In this document: positions 26,936 to 36,724 of the stretch, piece after piece
How the letters are laid out: each line of letters starts with the position of its first letter
Numbering within the stretch: the stretch's first letter is position 1
Position numbers and translations under genes: made by a program
The notes under the pieces: generated by a model
Seen by the model: only the letters and a program-made list of their open reading frames with translations
What the model was told of the DNA's origin: nothing
Database searches by the model: none
DNA from: UBA8389 sp942493385
Lineage (GTDB): Bacteria; Bacteroidota; Bacteroidia; Bacteroidales; UBA1402
Direction of reading: 5' to 3'
Assembly: GCA_942493385.1 (NCBI GenBank)
Contig: OW818699.1
Location: 1,736,001 to 1,800,000, forward strand
Length of the DNA stretch: 64,000 bases

Positions 26936-28543
26936 TTATTGGTTTGAAATTAATTTTCCTGATTGAACAAGGTTGTTGTCGTTTGTAACTTTGTAAAAGT
27001 AGAGCCCTTTATGAAATGCCCTGGTATCGAGTGCTGTGGATTGTTCCGTCAAGCGCGTATTAAGAACTTCTTGACCCAATGTGTTGAAAACCTTCAATGA
27101 ATACTTACCGGCTACATTCAACCTAATCGTCGTAGAAATACCAATCGGATTTGGAGTTATCGTCACCACATCACCCAGAAGCTTAACAGATTCAAGCGCG
27201 GACGGTGAGCAAACCGGAGGCATGATGCTCGTAATGGCAGCAGAAGTCAATGCTCCAGTAGTCGTCAAAGCACGACCATTCAGCGTAACACCCGTATTGA
27301 TGGCACCCAACGCACCGTTGTTGCAAACAATCGTACCGCAGAAAACAGAGTAGTTGTTGATGCTCACTGCACCTTCGATAAGCCAATACACATTTTTAGC
27401 CTGCGCACCATTGATAAGCAGTACTTTCGAATACGTACTCGTGGTCAACGCACCATTGATTTTTATCACAAAGACAGCATCCGCATTGCCCTGAGCATTC
27501 AGGAACAAAGAATCGGTAAAAACAGCCGCCGCTTTCATAATGTAGGTATGCGGTGTCAACACCAGGTTCCGGCCGAATTGTGCAGGATAAAGTAATTCAA
27601 TGTCGTTAGGCAATACGTTCAAGTAATTGTAAACTTCCAGTAAATCGGCCGCACATTTGGCAGTGACCAAATCAGGGATCGGATGAACAGTCCCACTTAC
27701 TAAAAGAGGGTCGAAGCCAGTCGTCAAACCGACATTGGTACCAACACTACCCAAAATGGTGGAAATACCTGTATTTAAAACAGGACCATCCGAAGAAAAC
27801 AAAGTGAAGCATTCCGTACTCTTCAAATTCGGTGCTCTTGGGCCAGACAGATAAGGACTTCCACAACCGGTAGGCGTGTAAACAAGTACCCCGTCCATCG
27901 TGATGGCACCAGCAGTAGACATTACTCGACCTTCGATGGTGTCACGCGTTGACAGAATGATCGCTCCGTTGTTCGCAATTACAGTTCCCTTCATCGCAAC
28001 TCCAGGAGCCAAACTTACCAAACCTTCGACTTTCCAATAGACATTGCAAGCCAAAGCGCCATTTTTTAAAATTATCTTTGATTCAGCACTTGCAGAGAAC
28101 GAACCACTGATTTGAAAGATGAATTCAGCATTGGGATCACCCTTTGCATCCAAAGTCAAACTCAAATTCAAGGTTGAAGCACCCTCAATGGCATAGACGC
28201 CGGGTATCAACGTAACCCCGTTTCCAAGTAAGGAAGCAGGGAAATACTCTGGAATTGCACTATTCAACTGATTGTAAGCAATCAACAAATCGGCTGCAGC
28301 TTGAGCGCTGACGCCATCTTGATCGTGCATCACACCATTTACATTGCCGAAAGCGGTACTGGAGCCGTTGTTGGAACCAACATGACCGGTCACTTGCGAA
28401 AGTCCCGTATTGCTTACAGAACCATTGGTGGAGAATACTGCAAAATCGGCTGCACTGCCCAAGTTGATGCTTTTCCCAAACATTTGACTGGGCAAAATCA
28501 ACAGCAGAGCTGCAGATAATACAAAAAGTAATTTTGTTTTCAT
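26936..28543 (-). CDS. Two-domain DUF3494 (ice-binding-like) protein, T9SS cargo
   Basis: The protein has 535 residues with a signal peptide (LLILPSQMFGKS). Two DUF3494 domains follow at about 25-225 (LGSAADFAVFSTNGSVSNTG, TGHVGSNNG) and 240-445 (CFTLFSSDGPVLNTGISTI, LGSVGTNVG). Each ends with the VYWxxEG-xxxxxGTxxxNNGA strand series. The last 80 residues are a T9SS sorting domain (FNTLGQEVL, GLYFYKV, SGKLIS). DUF3494 is the ice-binding fold of many polar microbes, but members without ice activity exist. Secretion or surface attachment by the type IX system is expected. It has its own promoter at 28588-28623. Confidence 0.9.
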   Translation of the reverse strand: MKTKLLFVLSAALLLILPSQMFGKSINLGSAADFAVFSTNGSVSNTGLSQVTGHVGSNNGSSTAFGNVNGVMHDQDGVSAQAAADLLIAYNQLNSAIPEYFPASLLGNGVTLIPGVYAIEGASTLNLSLTLDAKGDPNAEFIFQISGSFSASAESKIILKNGALACNVYWKVEGLVSLAPGVAMKGTVIANNGAIILSTRDTIEGRVMSTAGAITMDGVLVYTPTGCGSPYLSGPRAPNLKSTECFTLFSSDGPVLNTGISTILGSVGTNVGLTTGFDPLLVSGTVHPIPDLVTAKCAADLLEVYNYLNVLPNDIELLYPAQFGRNLVLTPHTYIMKAAAVFTDSLFLNAQGNADAVFVIKINGALTTSTYSKVLLINGAQAKNVYWLIEGAVSINNYSVFCGTIVCNNGALGAINTGVTLNGRALTTTGALTSAAITSIMPPVCSPSALESVKLLGDVVTITPNPIGISTTIRLNVAGKYSLKVFNTLGQEVLNTRLTEQSTALDTRAFHKGLYFYKVTNDNNLVQSGKLISNQ

Positions 28544-28587
28544 ATACGTTGGTTATAGTCGTTAAGAAACTATTTTCTCAACTCCAT

Positions 28588-28623
28588 CAAAGGTAGGATG
28601 GGCAGCACCGAGATGTCTTACAT
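28588..28623 (-). promoter_or_regulatory. Promoter of the two-domain DUF3494 gene
   Basis: On the minus strand TACCTTTG (28595-28588) matches TAnnTTTG, 45 bases before the ATG. ATGTAAG (28623-28617) lies exactly 22 bases upstream of ACCTTTG. The same layout occurs at 32999-33034 and 38602-38637. Confidence 0.65.
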
Positions 28624-28659
28624 TATATAGTATAAGACTTGCAAAATTCACACATTATA

Positions 28660-28690
28660 AAACAGGGACCCCACTTGGAGGCCCCTGTTT
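28660..28690 (-). terminator. Terminator after the OmpA gene
   Basis: AAACAGGGACC (28660-28670) pairs with GGCCCCTGTTT (28680-28690) with one mismatch. On the minus strand the stem is followed by a short T-rich stretch, so it ends the 32962-28712 transcript. Confidence 0.75.
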
Positions 28691-28711
28691 ATAGTAATCA
28701 AACAATTCGGA

Positions 28712-30694
28712 TTATTTCTGTTCCAGATCAATGATGACGGTGCGATTGTAGAACCGTTCTTCCGGGTATTTGTTTTTGAACTTTGCCGTTTTGGCATCTT
28801 CGCCCTTTCCGCTCACTACAAAAGTCACATCCGTACGACCAGCTTTCTTCAAACCTTCTTCCAAAATGCTCCGAACGTTGTTGGCACGAGCCAGCGATAA
28901 CTCCTGGTTGTACGTTTCGCTTCCGATGGCATCCGTGTAACCTTGAATCACGACGGTACCATTTTTCGGAATCCTGGGAACAACCACTTCAAGCAAATGT
29001 TTGCGATACATCGGCAGCGCTTCCGATTTGTTGAAGCCGAAGATGATGCTGTAACGGTTGCCGTCGGTTTCGTTGGACGACTTCCATAGATTCACATGCA
29101 TTACGGTATTCTTTTCAATGATCGCATTCGATTTTGTCTTGGCAAGCATTTTAACCTTGAAGTTTCCTTTGGCGCGGTCACCTAACAGCGCATTGCTGGA
29201 GAGGCTGATACGTTCCTGTGTATACGGACCGAAGTACTGAACCTTACCTGCATCGTCGGTGATTTCCAACGACCAAGATTGCAATTCCTTGTAATTTTTG
29301 CCAACACTAAAGGTCACGTAGCTGTCCAAAGGAGCAATCAAGCCAACCATCGGTTCGCTTTTGAATTCCATCAACAAAGAAGGATCGTTGCTTTCAATGG
29401 AAACTCGACGTTCGCCTTCGTTCACCAAAAGAACCTCACTGCTTGCTTTGTTGTCGCCCGAAGTCATTACGGGGCGGAAACGACCTTGAATCGTGATTCT
29501 GTTCGGTGCGATGTCAAACACAGTCACCAAATAGGTTTTCACAGTTCCAGCCATGGCCAAACCATCCTGATCACCTTCCAAGGATGAACCAACGAGCAAT
29601 ACAGTCGTTGACGGATTCTTAGACATGCGGTTGCCCAAAATGTTCAGGATGTTGTAATAGATTTCCATTTGACGGTCCGAGCGACCGGAGCCGTTAGCAG
29701 GCGTGATCATCGTCAAGTCATCTTCCTTGAAATTGGCCACCTCATTCTTTTTGAGAAGGACGTATCGGTTTGGTATTTCTGAGGAACCCAAATCGAAGAA
29801 CACGTAGTTGCGCAAAGGGTACATCTCATTGATCGTGTTTTTGGTTGTCGTATTGCTCGGTGAATTCACAATAAAGGTGAGTTCGGGCAAAGCGGCAACA
29901 ACCATCGGTACAATAACAGCCTCTTCTACAATAGGTTTCTCAATACGGTGACCGCGACCCAATTTAAGAGCAGCTCCAACACGCAAGGTGGTGATGTTCA
30001 AACTTTCAATGGTTCTGGGATCTTGTCCGAAGTACGGTTGAAACGATACGAACGGAGCCAAAACCCACTGTGTACGGTGGCTCTGCGACGAAAGCGGAAT
30101 GTCCAGACCAGCGCCCACCTGCCATGAAATCAGGTTTGAACGGATGGCGGCGAAATCACCGTTTTCCTCAGCTACCGGAATCTGGCCAACAACGGTCGGA
30201 TTCACACCCATCTGATAAGTATACGCTTTAGCATTGTTGAACGCAAAACGCGGACCTGCATACAGATAGAAGTTCTTTTTGAAGGGAGCCAAACGAAGAC
30301 TCGGTTCGATGGTCCAATAACTCAAGTTGGTGGACAAATCAGCCGGACGTAGGCAAGGAGTAGTCACCTGATCCCAAGCGCCGCTGCGGTTGTCGTAACC
30401 AGCCTGAAGCATCAGGCCCCAATGGGATTTGGCAGGACGAAATTCAATAAGCGGAGCGATGAAAAGCCCCAAACCGTTACCATCGTGAAAAGCCTTGGGA
30501 ACAATACGTCCCTCTTTCAATTCCTGGGTAGTACCACGGTAGAAGTTGAAGTTTCCACCACCGGCCACACCAAAGTACCAGGACGGTTTGGTGTATTGAA
30601 CGGTTTCTTCCTGAGCCTGCGCTTGCGCGGGGGTTTGACCCCCCAGCAAGGCAACAGTGCACAAAACTAAGCTATATACTTTAAAAAGTTTCAT
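28712..30694 (-). CDS. OmpA-family outer-membrane protein
   Basis: The protein has 660 residues with a signal peptide (CTVALLGGQTPAQAQA). Residues about 35-260 look like an outer-membrane beta-barrel (WYFGVAGGGNFNFYRG, FYLYAGPRFAFNN). A middle beta domain follows. The C-terminal OmpA-like peptidoglycan-binding domain is at about 560-660 (FGFNKSEALP, VVIQGYTDAIGSETYNQEL, LARANNVRSIL, FYNRTVII). It starts 25 bases after the adhesin gene stop, so the two are co-transcribed. It may anchor or assemble the partner at the outer membrane. Confidence 0.9.
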   Translation of the reverse strand: MKLFKVYSLVLCTVALLGGQTPAQAQAQEETVQYTKPSWYFGVAGGGNFNFYRGTTQELKEGRIVPKAFHDGNGLGLFIAPLIEFRPAKSHWGLMLQAGYDNRSGAWDQVTTPCLRPADLSTNLSYWTIEPSLRLAPFKKNFYLYAGPRFAFNNAKAYTYQMGVNPTVVGQIPVAEENGDFAAIRSNLISWQVGAGLDIPLSSQSHRTQWVLAPFVSFQPYFGQDPRTIESLNITTLRVGAALKLGRGHRIEKPIVEEAVIVPMVVAALPELTFIVNSPSNTTTKNTINEMYPLRNYVFFDLGSSEIPNRYVLLKKNEVANFKEDDLTMITPANGSGRSDRQMEIYYNILNILGNRMSKNPSTTVLLVGSSLEGDQDGLAMAGTVKTYLVTVFDIAPNRITIQGRFRPVMTSGDNKASSEVLLVNEGERRVSIESNDPSLLMEFKSEPMVGLIAPLDSYVTFSVGKNYKELQSWSLEITDDAGKVQYFGPYTQERISLSSNALLGDRAKGNFKVKMLAKTKSNAIIEKNTVMHVNLWKSSNETDGNRYSIIFGFNKSEALPMYRKHLLEVVVPRIPKNGTVVIQGYTDAIGSETYNQELSLARANNVRSILEEGLKKAGRTDVTFVVSGKGEDAKTAKFKNKYPEERFYNRTVIIDLEQK

Positions 30695-30718
30695 ATGATT
30701 TGTATTATAAAGATTTGT

Positions 30719-32962
30719 TTATGGAAGAATTACCGTCGCAGCAATCAATGTCACCGCAGTTTGACCTAGCAATCTGCCGGTTACCGTAGCACCCGTATTG
30801 ACAGTAATCTTAGTCTGACTCAGAATATTACCGTTAAAATGCACGGTCGAACCGATCACGGCATCAGAAGCTGTTGTCCAATAGATGTTACTAGCTTTTG
30901 CTCCACCTGCCAAGATAATGTTTGCACCGTCGGCAACCGTCAATCCCTGACCAATTTGGAAGATCCAAGTGTCGTTTGCACCACCCGTAAGTGTTACACC
31001 ACTAGCAGAAATCAACAGTCCTGTTCCCCATTTGTAGAGACCCGGAGCCAAAGTCATGCCCGTAATGTCGCCTGCACCCAATTCAGTTATGACAGAAGTA
31101 ACTTTTCCGTTTGCTGTCGTAAAGGCATTTTCCATATCGCTTACAGCAGTCGAAATGTTGACAGGAGTCGGAACGGCATAATCAGCCGCATAAACGTTAC
31201 CTGAAACCAACGTAGAAGGACTTGATTTGGAGAACACATTGCTTGGATCCATGATCAAACCAAAACCGGTGATACCAACGGCTGCATTCGGACTGACACC
31301 GATGTTACCCGTTACGGTTGTGATACCCGTAGTAGAGATACCCGTTTTGGACAAGATGGTATAAATTGCAGCACCACCCAAATCAATGTTGCCAGGACCT
31401 GCACCCGCACCTAAGAGGGTGAAGTTGGCCGTGATGACCTTATTGGCATTCATTGTCACATTCAACGGATTAACGGAACCTGAAGCATCACCACTCCACG
31501 AGGAGAAGGTATAACCAACGGCCGGAGTGGCTGTCAATTCAACAACAGCACCATTTAAGTACGAACCAAGATTCGGATTTTTGGCAACCGTACCGTTCAC
31601 ACCACTTGCAGACAACGTATAGGTAGCGTTCAGCGTAAAGTTGGCAGTGATCACCTTGTTGGCATTCATGGTAACACTCAATGGGTTACCAGCACCAGAT
31701 GCATCACCGCTCCAAGAATCGAAGGAATAACCGACGGCCGGAGTGGCAGTCAATACAACAACAGACCCTTGATTGTACGAAACCTGATTCGGATTTTTTG
31801 CAACCGAACCGTTCACACCATTGGCAGTCAACGTATAGGTCGGAATCAACGTGAAGTTGGCCGTAATGACCTTGTTGGCATTCATCGTCACATTCAACGG
31901 ATTAACTGAACCCGAAGCGTCACCGCCCCACGATGTGAAGGAGTAACCAACAGCCGGAGTGGCAGTCAAGGCAACTACAGAACCGTAATCGAACGTCGTA
32001 AGATTCGGATTCTTAGCAACCGAACCGTTCACACCACTGGCAGACAACGTATAGGTGTTGATAAGGAAATGAGCGACCAGAGTCTTGTTTCCAAGCAGCG
32101 TAAAGCTGTAGTTTGAAGTATTCGAAACTTCGACACCATTATCTGTCCAATTGACAAATGTATAGCCCGTGTTGGGAGTTGCAGTCACCGTATTGACGGA
32201 GTTTTCCACAAACGTACCACCACCTAGCGTAGTACCACCGGCAGCTGGGCTCGAAGACAAATTGATCCCAAAATTACCAAGCACCACCACGGCAAAGTTG
32301 GCCGTAATCGTTCTATTGACTGAACCCATGGTGAACTGATAGCTCGAACTGGCCGAAACTTCCGTTGCGCCACTTGGAGCATTCATACCGTTGGGTCTCG
32401 TCATGGGGCTAAGTGAAACAACCGAGCCGTCTTCCGTCCAGTTTACAAACGTATAACCAGGTAGGGGAGTGGCTGTGACCGTAACGGTAGCACCTTCAGC
32501 AAAGGCACCGCCACCCGAGGTGATACCTCCAATGATGGGATTCGCAATCAAAATAATTTGAGGCATGGTGGTGAACGTCCAAACGTAGTCCGCCTGCAAA
32601 GCGTTTCCCCACGTATTTTTTACAGAACTTTTGATGGTACCTGTATAAACGGTCAAGGGCAGCAATGCGACATCGGGCGTAAACGTAGCCGTAGAATCCG
32701 TGTAAGCAACACTACCGGCAATTTGCGTGCCACCTTGATGGAGCGTAAAGGATGATTCGTCCATCGTTGTCGGATCCACCTTAGCGTTAAAAGTGGCTGA
32801 AACGATCTGATCATAGGGAACCGAGCGTGCAGCATCGATTGGATCTGTTGCAATCACCTGAAAGCATACTCCAATTTGTTCGATGTAATCATCTTTTTTG
32901 CACCCCGCGAATAGCACAACCAAGATGACTAGAAAGGTTGTGAGTAGCTTTGACATTTTCAT
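30719..32962 (-). CDS. Multidomain lipoprotein: Ig-like domain, five InlB-type repeats, DUF3494 domain
   Basis: The protein has 747 residues. I use the ATG at 32962 (MKMSKLLTTFLV), which gives a lipobox (VVLFAGC); the frame is open to 33001 without a signal. Domain order: a Big_5 Ig-like domain (about 30-140, SATFNAKVDPTTMDESSF); two repeats of the VTATPLPGYTFVNWTEDG type; three nearly identical repeats of about 70 residues (NGSVAKNPN, LTATPAVGYSF, NANKVITANFTL); and a C-terminal DUF3494 domain (about 545-747, DLGGAAIYTILSKTG, NIGVSPNAA). A stalk of repeats tipped by an ice-binding-like domain resembles an ice or surface adhesin. Co-transcribed with ompA. Confidence 0.88.
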   Translation of the reverse strand: MKMSKLLTTFLVILVVLFAGCKKDDYIEQIGVCFQVIATDPIDAARSVPYDQIVSATFNAKVDPTTMDESSFTLHQGGTQIAGSVAYTDSTATFTPDVALLPLTVYTGTIKSSVKNTWGNALQADYVWTFTTMPQIILIANPIIGGITSGGGAFAEGATVTVTATPLPGYTFVNWTEDGSVVSLSPMTRPNGMNAPSGATEVSASSSYQFTMGSVNRTITANFAVVVLGNFGINLSSSPAAGGTTLGGGTFVENSVNTVTATPNTGYTFVNWTDNGVEVSNTSNYSFTLLGNKTLVAHFLINTYTLSASGVNGSVAKNPNLTTFDYGSVVALTATPAVGYSFTSWGGDASGSVNPLNVTMNANKVITANFTLIPTYTLTANGVNGSVAKNPNQVSYNQGSVVVLTATPAVGYSFDSWSGDASGAGNPLSVTMNANKVITANFTLNATYTLSASGVNGTVAKNPNLGSYLNGAVVELTATPAVGYTFSSWSGDASGSVNPLNVTMNANKVITANFTLLGAGAGPGNIDLGGAAIYTILSKTGISTTGITTVTGNIGVSPNAAVGITGFGLIMDPSNVFSKSSPSTLVSGNVYAADYAVPTPVNISTAVSDMENAFTTANGKVTSVITELGAGDITGMTLAPGLYKWGTGLLISASGVTLTGGANDTWIFQIGQGLTVADGANIILAGGAKASNIYWTTASDAVIGSTVHFNGNILSQTKITVNTGATVTGRLLGQTAVTLIAATVILP

Positions 32963-32998
32963 AGTTTTGAGTTTATAGATGGAAATATTTCCACAAGA

Positions 32999-33034
32999 CA
33001 AAGGTGAGGCCTTTGCAAACTCAAACAGTTACAC
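32999..33034 (-). promoter_or_regulatory. Promoter of the DUF3494 adhesin-ompA operon
   Basis: On the minus strand GTGTAAC (33034-33028) lies exactly 22 bases upstream of ACCTTTG (33005-32999), with C instead of T in front of the latter. The layout matches those at 28588-28623 and 38602-38637. Confidence 0.6.
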
Positions 33035-33147
33035 TATTCATCTATAAACTTACATCTTTCACACCTTAACCTGTTTCGCTTAAAAAGATAAAGCGCTATC
33101 CATTTGAAAGATAACGCTTTAATGCATCCGGTACAACTTCTGGAAGC

Positions 33148-33579
33148 TTACATCCGCTCCATATACCAATTGAGTTCCCGTTCCATTTTCGAATATTTGG
33201 AAAGAACTTTTATAATTTTTTGCAATCTGAGAAAGGCCGTTTCGCTCTTGACAACATAGTCCAACGCAAGATGATGCATGCAGTCAACAGCCACTTCAAT
33301 CTTATCCTGCGAAGAAAGCATCACCACCGGGATTTCCGGATTGAAAGCCTTGATCTTATCCAAAGTCTGAATCCCATTCATAGCCGTTTTTTCAACTCCA
33401 TCCAACTGATAATCCAAGATGATGACATCCGGGTTTTCGGACAACTTCTCCAAACAAAGCTCACCGGTGCTGAAAGTCTCCACTACATATTCTTCCTGTT
33501 CCAGAAACTCAATTTCAAGCAACTTCAGGAAAACAACATCGTCATCCACCAAAAAGAGTTTTATCTTTTTATTTTTCAT
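33148..33579 (-). CDS. Single-domain response regulator
   Basis: The protein has 143 residues and consists of one receiver domain: acidic pair in LFLVDDDVVF, phospho-acceptor Asp in VIILDYQLDG, Ser in VVMLSSQDK, and Lys in YVVKSE. No output domain is present, so it acts by protein contact, as CheY-like regulators do. Its start overlaps the histidine kinase stop by four bases (ATGA), so the kinase upstream is its likely phosphodonor. Confidence 0.94.
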   Translation of the reverse strand: MKNKKIKLFLVDDDVVFLKLLEIEFLEQEEYVVETFSTGELCLEKLSENPDVIILDYQLDGVEKTAMNGIQTLDKIKAFNPEIPVVMLSSQDKIEVAVDCMHHLALDYVVKSETAFLRLQKIIKVLSKYSKMERELNWYMERM

Positions 33580-36146
33580 CCGTTTTCTTTCTTAATTCGA
33601 TTCAATTCAACTTCCAATTCCCGACAAGCCTGTTCACAAACCCCAGAAATTTCCAATACAATAGTTTGAACTTCGTCCATTTGCAATTGGTTGTCCGAAA
33701 AAGCCTGAACTTTTTTGGCTTTGTTTAAATAATCAATGTTCAAACCAACAATTGAAAAGGATGGTATCATCTTATGCAACGCCGCATGCAGCGAAATCCA
33801 GTCTTTGTCCGCAAAACCCTTGTTCATGGCCGAAATCAACGGCGGAGTCTGTTCCAGATAAAGCGAAATCATTTCCATCATCAATGCCGGATTTGATTTG
33901 GTCCTGGTATTCAAATAAGCCAGATCAATGCATCGAATAGTCTTGGAACTAACCACTTCTGTCACTTTTAATGTCGGAAACGTATTTGGAGAAGTCTTCT
34001 TGACCAAGCCGATGATTTTGCTGTAAAGAAGCCGTTCATCCACCGGTTTGGATATGTAATCGTTCATACCCACATACTTGCATTTAGCCAAATCAACCGT
34101 CGTAACATCAGCTGTCAAGGCAATGATGGGAACGTTTGAATGCAGTACGTTACGAATGTAATCCGTCGCTTCAAAACCATTCATTTCTGGCATCTGCAAA
34201 TCCATCAGTACGATATCATACTCATTTGAGGCCATTTTTTCAATAGCAATCTTCCCGTTGGCAGCAATGTCCCTTCCAAATCCAAAATCGTCCAACAATG
34301 TTTTCATCAGCAATTGGTTGAGCGGAATATCTTCCACTACCAAAATGTTGATATTTTTCAATTCTGCATCCGGTTGAATGCTTTCAACGACAGTGGTTGC
34401 TTCCTCTTTTGTTTTCTTGAAACTCAAGTTAAAACTAAACGTCGAACCTTTGTTTTCCACACTCGTCACCACCACTTTTCCACCTTGAGGTTCCACCAAT
34501 TGCTTCACAATGGCCAGGCCCAACCCAGTCCCACCATACAATCTGGACGTTCCACTCGATGCCTGTTGGAAATTGTCAAAAATCTTATCCATCTTACTGG
34601 CTGGAATCCCAATTCCAGTATCGGAAACCGCAAATTCAACATTGACTTGATTATCATCCTCACTCAACAACCGCACACTCACCGTAATGTTTCCTTTCGA
34701 CGTAAACTTCACCGCATTGCTCACCAAATTCAGAATGATCTGATGCAACCGCACCGGGTCACCCAGCAAAACCTCCGGAATCCGCTTGTCGTATTCCTTG
34801 ATGAGCAATAAATTCTTTTCCCATATTTTCGATTCAAACAAATGCAACATTGCCGCAATGGAAACCGAAAGTTTAAACGGCACCTGCTCAAATGTCATTT
34901 TCCCAGCATCGACCTTGGCCAAATCCAGAATATCGTTGATCAGAACAATCAACGCATCCCCACTCATCTTAATGGCTGTGAGGTATTCCTTTTGTTTTGG
35001 GGTCAGTTCCGTTTTCAACAAAACCTTGGTGAATCCAATGATGGCATTCATCGGCGTACGGATCTCATGACTCATGTTCGACAAAAACTGCTGCTTGGCC
35101 TTCACCGCATTCTCCGCTGTCAACGTCGAACTTTCCGCTTTGTTTTTCGCTTCCTGAGCAATTTCCGTAGCCATTTCAGCAAATACGATGGCTTCGTTCA
35201 GCGCAGTAGCAATGCGCTTCTGCTCCGTAATATCACGAGCAACCACCACTGCACCAAGCACATGCCCCATCTCGTCGGTATAAACCGATCCATTGAACAA
35301 CACATCCGTCAGTTTGCCGTCCCTTATTGTCAACGGATAATCCGCCACAAAACCTTTCGCAAAAACTTCCTGATAAACTTCCCTTGCCTTTTTTGGTTCG
35401 GTGAAATATTCGATAAAATTACTGCCAATCAACATTTCCCGAGACACCCCAGTGATGTTGACCGAAGCATTGTTCATATCTGTAATCTTTCCATCCGGAT
35501 TGATGGTGAAAAGCGGATCCAAACTCGCTTCAATCAAACTCCTAGCGTATTGAGAAGCCAATCGCAGCGAATAACTCGCAGCTTCCAGCTCTTTATTCTC
35601 CGTTTTTCGTTTTTCCTTCTCCTTGTTCTGAAAAATCAATTCTTTATTTGCCAGAATCAATTCCGCAGCCCGTTTCCCCTTTTCTTTTTTTTGATAGACC
35701 AGCTCCTTGTTGGCTAGGATCAGTTCGTCCGCTCGCTTACCTTTTTCTTGTTTCTGATAAACAAGCTCCTTATTGGCTAGAATCAATTCGTCCGCTCGGT
35801 TTTCTTTTTCTTCATTTTGAAATAAAAGTTCCTTATTGGCAATGATCAATTCGTCCGCCCGATTTTGCTTCTCCTTACTCTGATAAAGAAGTTCCTTGTT
35901 GGCAATAATTAACTCCGCCGCCCGCTTTTCCTTCTCTTCATTTTGAAATACCAGCTCCTTATTGGCTAGGATCAATTCGTCAGCACGATTTTGCTTTTCC
36001 TTGCTTTGATAAAGCAACTCCTTGTTGGCAATGATCAATTCAGCCGCACGCTTTTCCTTCTCATCGTTCTGAAAAGCCAGCTCCGTATTGGCGGTGAGTA
36101 ATTCAATCGCCAAACTCTGTTCAGAAAGCGGTGCTTCGTTAGCCAT
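33576..36146 (-). CDS. Soluble hybrid histidine kinase with coiled-coil repeats, PAS, REC and Hpt domains
   Basis: The protein has 856 residues and no membrane segment. Residues about 12-180 hold eight 21-residue coiled-coil repeats (ELILANKELVFQNEEKEKR type). A PAS domain follows (about 195-315, LDPLFTINPDGKITDMNNAS), then HisKA (NMSHEIRTPMNAIIGF), HATPase (NLVSNAVKFT, SDTGIGIP), a receiver (NILVVEDIPLNQLL, VLMDLQMPEMNG) and a C-terminal Hpt domain (LHAALHKMIPSFSIVG). It is a complete phosphorelay in one chain, which can hand phosphate to the response regulator downstream. The 15-base gap to the AraC gene upstream indicates one operon. Confidence 0.94.
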   Translation of the reverse strand: MANEAPLSEQSLAIELLTANTELAFQNDEKEKRAAELIIANKELLYQSKEKQNRADELILANKELVFQNEEKEKRAAELIIANKELLYQSKEKQNRADELIIANKELLFQNEEKENRADELILANKELVYQKQEKGKRADELILANKELVYQKKEKGKRAAELILANKELIFQNKEKEKRKTENKELEAASYSLRLASQYARSLIEASLDPLFTINPDGKITDMNNASVNITGVSREMLIGSNFIEYFTEPKKAREVYQEVFAKGFVADYPLTIRDGKLTDVLFNGSVYTDEMGHVLGAVVVARDITEQKRIATALNEAIVFAEMATEIAQEAKNKAESSTLTAENAVKAKQQFLSNMSHEIRTPMNAIIGFTKVLLKTELTPKQKEYLTAIKMSGDALIVLINDILDLAKVDAGKMTFEQVPFKLSVSIAAMLHLFESKIWEKNLLLIKEYDKRIPEVLLGDPVRLHQIILNLVSNAVKFTSKGNITVSVRLLSEDDNQVNVEFAVSDTGIGIPASKMDKIFDNFQQASSGTSRLYGGTGLGLAIVKQLVEPQGGKVVVTSVENKGSTFSFNLSFKKTKEEATTVVESIQPDAELKNINILVVEDIPLNQLLMKTLLDDFGFGRDIAANGKIAIEKMASNEYDIVLMDLQMPEMNGFEATDYIRNVLHSNVPIIALTADVTTVDLAKCKYVGMNDYISKPVDERLLYSKIIGLVKKTSPNTFPTLKVTEVVSSKTIRCIDLAYLNTRTKSNPALMMEMISLYLEQTPPLISAMNKGFADKDWISLHAALHKMIPSFSIVGLNIDYLNKAKKVQAFSDNQLQMDEVQTIVLEISGVCEQACRELEVELNRIKKENG
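35590..36110 (-). repeat. Eight in-frame 63-bp tandem repeats in the kinase gene
   Basis: Each unit encodes 21 residues, i.e. three heptads, of consensus ELIxANKELxxQxxEKxxRA. Units alternate between a Q-N-E-E-K and a Q-S-K-E-K version in the first half. The length equals whole heptads, so unit gain or loss would keep the coiled coil in register. Confidence 0.85.
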
Positions 36147-36160
36147 TATTCGTTTTATTA

Positions 36161-36724
36161 TTATTCGATGTCTTCAATCTGACTTCTCCTTTTATCCTTC
36201 AACTTCTTGAAGTGCGAAGGCGAAAGCCCCGTCATTTTCTTAAACTGATTGGATAAATGCGCCACACTGCTGTAATTCATTTTCCAAGCTATCTCCGTGA
36301 TATTCAGCTCATCATAAATAATCAACTCCTTGATACGCTCTATCTTATGGCTAATGATGAAATGCTCAATGGTCGAACCCTGCACCTCAGAAAACAAATT
36401 GGCCATATACGTATAATCATGTTTCAATTTCTCACTCAGATAATCCGAGAAATTCACCTTGATCATTTCGTTTGTATGATGCACCATATCAATGATGACA
36501 TTCTTGATCTGCTCAATCAAAATCGCCCGCTTATCGTCCATCAATTCGAGACCATTATGCAGAAGTACCGCCTTCAGTTCCCTCCAATCGTCCACAGAAA
36601 GCGTTTCCATGATCTCCACCTCACCCAAATCGACCACAATGAAATGAAGGCCGAGCTTTTTCAACTCGTCCTTCACCACCGCTTTACATCGGGCGCTAAC
36701 CATATACTTGATGTATAACTTCAA
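36161..36724 (-). CDS. AraC-family transcription regulator
   Basis: The protein has 187 residues. The C-terminal AraC HTH pair is clear: IERIKELIIYDELNITEIAW, then MNYSSVAHLSNQFKKMTGLS and PSHFKKLK. The N-terminal 85 residues (VDLGEVEIMETLSVDDWREL) do not match a sugar-binding AraC domain; they resemble the small sensory-like domain seen in short Bacteroidota AraC proteins. It is first in the operon with the hybrid kinase and response regulator, so it is a candidate output for that phosphorelay and for control of the DUF3494 genes on both sides. Confidence 0.9.
   Translation of the reverse strand: MKLYIKYMVSARCKAVVKDELKKLGLHFIVVDLGEVEIMETLSVDDWRELKAVLLHNGLELMDDKRAILIEQIKNVIIDMVHHTNEMIKVNFSDYLSEKLKHDYTYMANLFSEVQGSTIEHFIISHKIERIKELIIYDELNITEIAWKMNYSSVAHLSNQFKKMTGLSPSHFKKLKDKRRSQIEDIE

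Noticed and set aside
34842..35717. 291-codon plus-strand frame
   Set aside because: Shadow of the hybrid histidine kinase gene; the His- and Arg-rich translation is typical of antisense reading.
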